From contig NC_092497.1 of assembly GCF_047495875.1 (NCBI RefSeq), positions 74,261,463 through 74,325,462 of the forward strand: DNA of 64,000 nucleotides, given 5' to 3'. The notes under the pieces are model-generated. The model had not been told where the DNA came from. It did no database searches and worked only from the letters and a program-made list of their open reading frames with translations. Source of the DNA: Pithys albifrons albifrons (Eukaryota; Chordata; Aves; Passeriformes; Thamnophilidae). The translations under genes and the position numbers were made by a program. Of this stretch, positions 58,365-64,000 are shown piece after piece. Every line of letters begins with the position of its first letter. The stretch's first letter is position 1.

Positions 58365-61300
58365 GACGGTCTTAAAAATAAACTTTTGTGCCTCCTGTGA
58401 CACAATAAAGCCTTGATCAAAGAAGTGTTCTGAATAAACTAATTTGTTGAAAAATGTAAGTCAATGTCATGAAAGCCTCAAACTGTCAGTCGTAGGCAAT
58501 ATTTTCCAGAATTATTTTCCAAGTTTTTTGTGGCTATTGGGATGAGGACAGGTAGTCAAAAGAGTTTTTCTTATGTCCATGTAGACAAGTCAGCCCTGTT
58601 AATCTCCTGGCTTTTGAAAATGAAACAGTATTTCTGAAAAATTTTGGGGTAGAAATGGTATAAATAAACATTTATACCCAGTGAACTCCAAGCAGAGCAG
58701 CAGAGGAATTAATCCCCTTGTTGGAACATCTGTACAGCATATCAATGCTATAAATACTGCTTAATTGCTAGAAAAATATCTCCATCTCAATTAATTTAAG
58801 AAAGTATGCTGTGTTTTGTTTCGTCATTGGACTGGTTTCCAGAAATCATCCATGATGATCACACAATATTTTTTAATTACTGTGGTCGATTTTCAAATGA
58901 TCAACACATCATAACTCTCAGCAAAGTTGTCCATGACTTTGGTATCATAACTGCTTAAAAACAAAGTCAAGTAAATACAGAATAAAGAAGACTCTGGTGG
59001 CTGGTGATTGCTACTGATCAAGAAAGAGCAATTAAAGGCCCCTTACATGGTAGTCCTATGACATGAACCAGACAAGAAACATTGTTCATAATTGAAAAGC
59101 AATTCTTTGTGTATGGAAGAAGGCTCCTTTTATAGGAGATTTGGTGGCTATATTGCCTTAATTTTAGATTCAGATTAATTCAAAAATACATACATAGCCT
59201 TTAAGAATTACTTAATGCTTCTTGAATTCTAGATGGAAGTATTTGCTATAGACCTTAAATCCTTTATGGAGATACTTTCATCAGCCTTTATAAGGGAGTG
59301 GTAAAAGAATAATTGGATAGTATTTGAAGTTCATAACTGTATTTGAATTTAAAAATTGGATTTCAAATGTTTTATTTGAAAATGAACTGCAGCTTCAATA
59401 ATTTTAGAATTTTTCATTGATTTAAGATCTCAGAAAAATGAGACACCTTGGTTAGACATCCATTCTCAATTACAAGTCCCACCACAGAGTAACCTCAAGT
59501 GTTAAAAAATCCAGCAACAAACTTTCTGTTGGTAAATAACAGATTCCTAAACAAACCACTAAATTAATAGCTGGATTTACAACTGGTATTATTTCAAACC
59601 CACATTACAAATCCAGGCTTCATAACTTGATAAATATGTTGGCAGCAAAACCAATAATCATGTCTCCTTAAAACTAACAAAACTTTGTCAAAATCAGTTC
59701 ACAATTATTTCAGGTGAACCTGATATTTGATACGTATGTTTGCATTGTTAATACTTTACTGTGTAGGAGTCTTCACAACAATGTAAAAGGACTTAATGAA
59801 CTTTATTTTAAGATGTTGTATAAATGTCAAACTTGTTCAGTGGAATCCAAAGGCATTGACTGCATGAACTGGACATAAGCAAAACTGCCAGATTTTTAAG
59901 GCCTTTCTCATGGGTCTAAAAAGCCTGGTTCCAATCTCTAATATTTAGGGAACCTTCTCACAAGGCCTATGGTCTCTTTTGAAGCACCTGTTTTCTTTCT
60001 TACCTCCTGCATGTCTTCAGATGTCTTTTTGGTTGTTAGTAACTGATAGTCAGACAGAGCCTAAATGTCAATGGCTATGATTCTCCTTCTGATGCTTGCC
60101 ACTCTGGGTTATGTTATTACCTGCCCAATTTCATGCCACTAGCAAACTCAAGGATTGTTACAGGGACAAAATAACACAACTGCTGTAGCAACCACATGTT
60201 TTCTATCAAGAGGGGGAAAAATAAGGTCATTGAGGCTTGAATGGTTGTAAAGCTTTAGTCAGCCTGAATTATTTTATGCTTGTGAATGTTAAGCAGATGA
60301 GAAACACATTAAATAAGATGACAGAATTTAGATTGTATCTCCTCCTCTCCTCTTGCTCCTTCCCAGTCCTTAGCTCAGTGGATGAATTCCTCCCCCCATT
60401 TCTTTTTTTTCTTTTTCAATTTGTTAAGATACTGAAATCTGCTTTGTGTGATTTATGAAGGAACTTGAAGTGATTAGTTTCACAGTGCATGAAAATTCCT
60501 CAGGTTCAGAGGGATGTCCAATCTGTTACACTGAGAGCCGTTGACTGGATGAGAACATGAGCAGCTCGGAGCCATAAGGAGATTGTGTCGAGTTATTAAA
60601 CACTTGTGGTAAAGCTGCTTATTGTTAATTCCTCAATGTCCTGCTGAAGTGATCAGATAAGATCAGATCAGATTAGATCAAAGAGCCTGGGAACCAGCCT
60701 TTCAAGCAGATTCATTTAATCAATAAAGAGGGCCTCAAAAGAGAGAGGCAATACCAGGATCATGAGAGATTACAGTAGGAAAAAATAAGAAATAACAGAT
60801 TATTTTCCTGATATTTTTAAAATGTAATTCTGTAAGCCAAAGCATGATTTTGTGTGTATATGTACACATATGAGCAAAAACCAGCCATAAAGGTTATAAG
60901 TGTTCCCTTAAAACATCATTACCAAGTAGGAAATTTTAAATGAAGTATTTTGCAATACAGTAATACTTAATAAGTCAAGAGACTATAAAAGTATTATTAA
61001 AGCAATCAGTACTATGAAATACCTACTGTGAAAAAAAAGAACTCCTATTAACAGTATTTCAGGAGAAGCAGTTTTTGCTTTAATGATTCCTTAAGAATAG
61101 GGGATTCTGGGTGGGTTCATCTGCACAATTTGTGATTTTTTTCATCTTAAATTAAAAAAAGAGAGCAAAACCCAATAACAACAACAACCGCCACCCACTA
61201 ACATCACAAAGTCAAAATATATTAAATTAATAACACTGGAAAATGTTATGTATTGGGCATTGTTATAATACATATAATTAAAGTACAACTGCCACTGTTA

Positions 61301-64000
61301 ATGCTTGTACAGGGAGTAGACTTGTGAACAAGTACTCCAAAAACCTTGCTAAATTTGTACTAAAATGTACAAGCTGTTGGTAAATATTTAGAAAGTTAAC
61401 CCACAGAAGAAGGGAAAAAAGAAAACACAAACAAAGAATCAATTTTTCATTCTATGAAGCAATGGTATAACTCCTTTCCATTTCTAGAGTAGCAGAATTT
61501 GGCCCAAAATAATTCAGATAGAGGGACACACTGTCTTCAATGATTATTAGCCCTTATAACACAATAAAAAAGTAACATCAATTTTACAGATTATAATTTA
61601 CATTCAGAGTTAGATAAGGATACATATCTATAAATCCCTTCTATAAAATGCAATTTGCCATCTAGACAGGCTGATAACTTCAGGCTCTGCACACCTTTAG
61701 CAATTGTTAATTACTATGGGACGGTTTGACACTATTTTCCAACTGAGCATGCATGCATAAAATGACTGCAGTCTAATTTGACATATTATTAGTGATGATT
61801 ATTGTCATAGATAAATTAGATTGAATAGAAAATAACCTTCATCCTTAGCATGTTTTAGCTCTCAGAATTAATGTGATTTGGTGAACACATATAAATAAAA
61901 GTCTGATGAGTCCCTGCTGACTGCAGGGCCTGCTGGTACTGAAGTGTATCAATTTCATGCAGTTGATGAATTCCTTAAGCATTCAATGATAATCATGCTT
62001 GATTTGACAAGACTTTCTCATGCTATTTTAGGGCCTTAATTTTCTGTGAAGTTCTGTCAAGTGTTCATCAAGCACCCACTTATCTCCCTATCTTAACCTG
62101 GCAGCCAATCCAAAGGCTGTCTACCAGCACTGCTACATTGGTCCCAGCTCATTATTATTCTTGCCACGTGACTGTCCACAGAGAGAAGCCAATCAACAGC
62201 TGATTAACATTCAGGTCACATGATGCCCAAGGAGAGTAAATGAGTTACACAGTAAGACATCAAACAAATTTTCATCTTGAAAGAGTGATTGCTTTTTCTG
62301 CTGCTGTGATGTTTGTCAAATTCGCTCTAGCCTTGTCCAATTAAGCTCCATGAGCTGAATGACTAATGAAGAGATGGGAACACTGTGCCAGTGTGACAGC
62401 TATGAAAAGTACCACTGAATAAAAACTGTTGAATAAATTTTTTTAAATTAATAAAACCCAAAACAACCAAAACCAACAATTATTTGAAAAATTATGTCTG
62501 GATAACTGGTGTAATTGCTTTCAAATTTCAGATGCTATTTAGAAGCCTCTGGTGAAAAATGTAAGTTGCATCTTGCTGTATAGGACATTTGTTTTCTGTC
62601 TGCCTTTACACTGGAAAATGAACTTGCATTTCTTCATAATAAAATAATTTTTGAGATTTTAAACAAATATACATTAGCTGGCTTATTGCCAGCAAATGTG
62701 CTAATGAACTTTCACAGGCTGCTAGAGACACACTGGTAACAGTAGATCCAATCTTTAAGCATCTGTCATAGAAAAGCACTTAGTTTGTGAAAATGAAGAG
62801 AAAAATGGGTAAAAGGAAGATATTTAGGAGATGAGGTTGAGGAGGGAAGCAAGTGGATGAACTGGACTTTAGAAGGAAGTAGCTTTACAGGACATTGACT
62901 GAAATATTGAGTAAGATTCTTAAAAAGCATAATATGACACAACTCTTTTTGTATCACTTGATGAGCTGATCCAGTAAGGATTGATTATTTTACTTTATTT
63001 TATATTTTATCTTTTTATTTTATTTTACTTTATGTCATCGCTATGTATCTGTTGCTAAATTAGAATTACTCACGGAAACAAAAATAAATGCTTGAATAGA
63101 ATTATAATCCCGTTTAGCAGAAAGCTTTTAAAGTGGATATCCAAAAATACATTCTGGGACATCACTGAAAGTCTATTTAGTCAGAAAGTCAATTGCATTT
63201 TAGTGCTGATACGGTACTAAATTCTGGTGATGTGTTTGGAGTAGAGACCCTATGACTAATAAAGCTTTCATCCAGTCATTGAAAGGAGTTACAGTCACCT
63301 AATGGATTACTGAAGATATGACAAAGAGTCAGATCCTTCTTATTAAGGTCTAGCATGAAATTAGTTAAATTCCCAAGGCATTCTAAAGCAATATTTTCAA
63401 GCTGGCTTAATAAAGGTGTTAGAGCATGCCAATTAACTGGCAGCCCGAAATAAACAGTAGTTGGAGGCATAAGACAGTGTTTATATCTGAAAAGTTAATA
63501 ACATTTTAAATGGGACTTCTTGGTACAATGGCTCAGGGTGCTGGAAGAAGGCAAGATGTGGAACATACTGTATTCAAAAGACTGTAAGTCAATTCTTAGC
63601 ACTGCTAGTCAAGGATGGAGACTGCAAATATAGAAGCAATGAATTTCTGAGAGTCAGTGAGAAGGGAGACAAGGAGGCAGGTGGCTAGCAGTTCACTGAA
63701 AGTAAAAGAGGGCATCAAGTGGATGCTGCTGTAGCAACTCATGGTGAGTGATTTGAACAAGTGACCGCCTTTAAGGTATAACCACAAAGGCACATGGTGG
63801 AAGGGACTATGTAAAGGGGACAGGGTAGAAATAAGGATACATTAAAATAGTGATATGAGTTACTGCTAGCATGAGACATTATTTGTAGTAAAGTAGTGCT
63901 GTAAATTTTAGAGCTCAGCACAGCCTTGACATGAAATATTAGCTGTTAGATTACTGTTTTACTTCTTCCTGCTGCAGCCATATCACAGAGAATTCACAGG
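58365..64000. other. Intergenic DNA, no gene recognised
   Basis: AT-rich DNA without recognisable transposons. Two stretches, about 60440-60740 and 61680-62260, have higher complexity and motif-rich content (CACGTG at 62165-62170, CCAAT copies, GATCAGAT-type repeats at 60651-60680) and could be conserved noncoding elements. A TTTTA-rich run occurs at about 62985-63035. Confidence 0.75.

Overview
This is vertebrate nuclear DNA and almost certainly from a songbird-type (passerine) bird. It has AT-rich noncoding DNA, one long CpG island, chicken-repeat-1 (CR1) LINE fragments, endogenous-retrovirus solo LTRs, and a tRNA-Ile-headed SINE with a CR1-type tail of the TguSINE1 kind known from Passeriformes. 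The only protein-coding gene I can support is the 5' part of TLE1 (Groucho/TLE transcriptional corepressor), on the minus strand. TLE1 lies on the Z chromosome in birds studied so far, so the window is probably Z-linked; that is inference.

Layout. Positions 1-24050 hold the first six TLE1 coding exons, read right to left: exon 1 24027-24050, exon 2 23299-23399, exon 3 21489-21552, exon 4 21351-21395, exon 5 1347-1409, exon 6 377-451. All junctions are GT-AG, the frame is open throughout, and the 372 nt encode residues 1-124, most of the N-terminal Q (tetramerisation) domain. The rest of the gene continues to the left of the window. Intron 4 is about 19.9 kb and carries a TguSINE1-like copy (2226-2376), an ERV LTR (about 11585-12172) and an old CR1 (about 15480-16150). 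A 143-bp tandem duplication sits in intron 2. A CpG island (about 23060-25880) covers exons 1-2 and the promoter, with three CCAAT boxes and GC boxes near 25400-25640.

Positions 25900-64000 are a gene desert upstream of TLE1. I find no genes there, only repeats, low-complexity DNA and a few stretches that could be conserved noncoding elements. The repeats include three ERV solo LTRs on intact or near-intact 5-bp target-site duplications (28561-29152, 43731-44364, 47858-48299) and two LTRs of one shared family (41322-42156 and 56730-58364). Three of these LTRs are part of nests: two sit inside CR1 elements and one is itself split by SINEs.

The most unusual item is a three-copy SINE family built from a 5S rRNA-like module and a shared roughly 190-bp body. 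One copy (27988-28296) has a 5S-only head. A second (about 56855-57164) has a linker plus 5S. A third (57223-57578) has a tRNA-Gln-like head, the same linker, a 5S module lacking its box C, the body, and a (CATA)n/(TG)n tail. Copies two and three stand head to head inside the LTR at 56730-58364 and form a large inverted repeat. The family lacks a CR1 tail and looks RTE-tailed, reminiscent of SINEs reported with AviRTE in some bird lineages; that link is unproven here.
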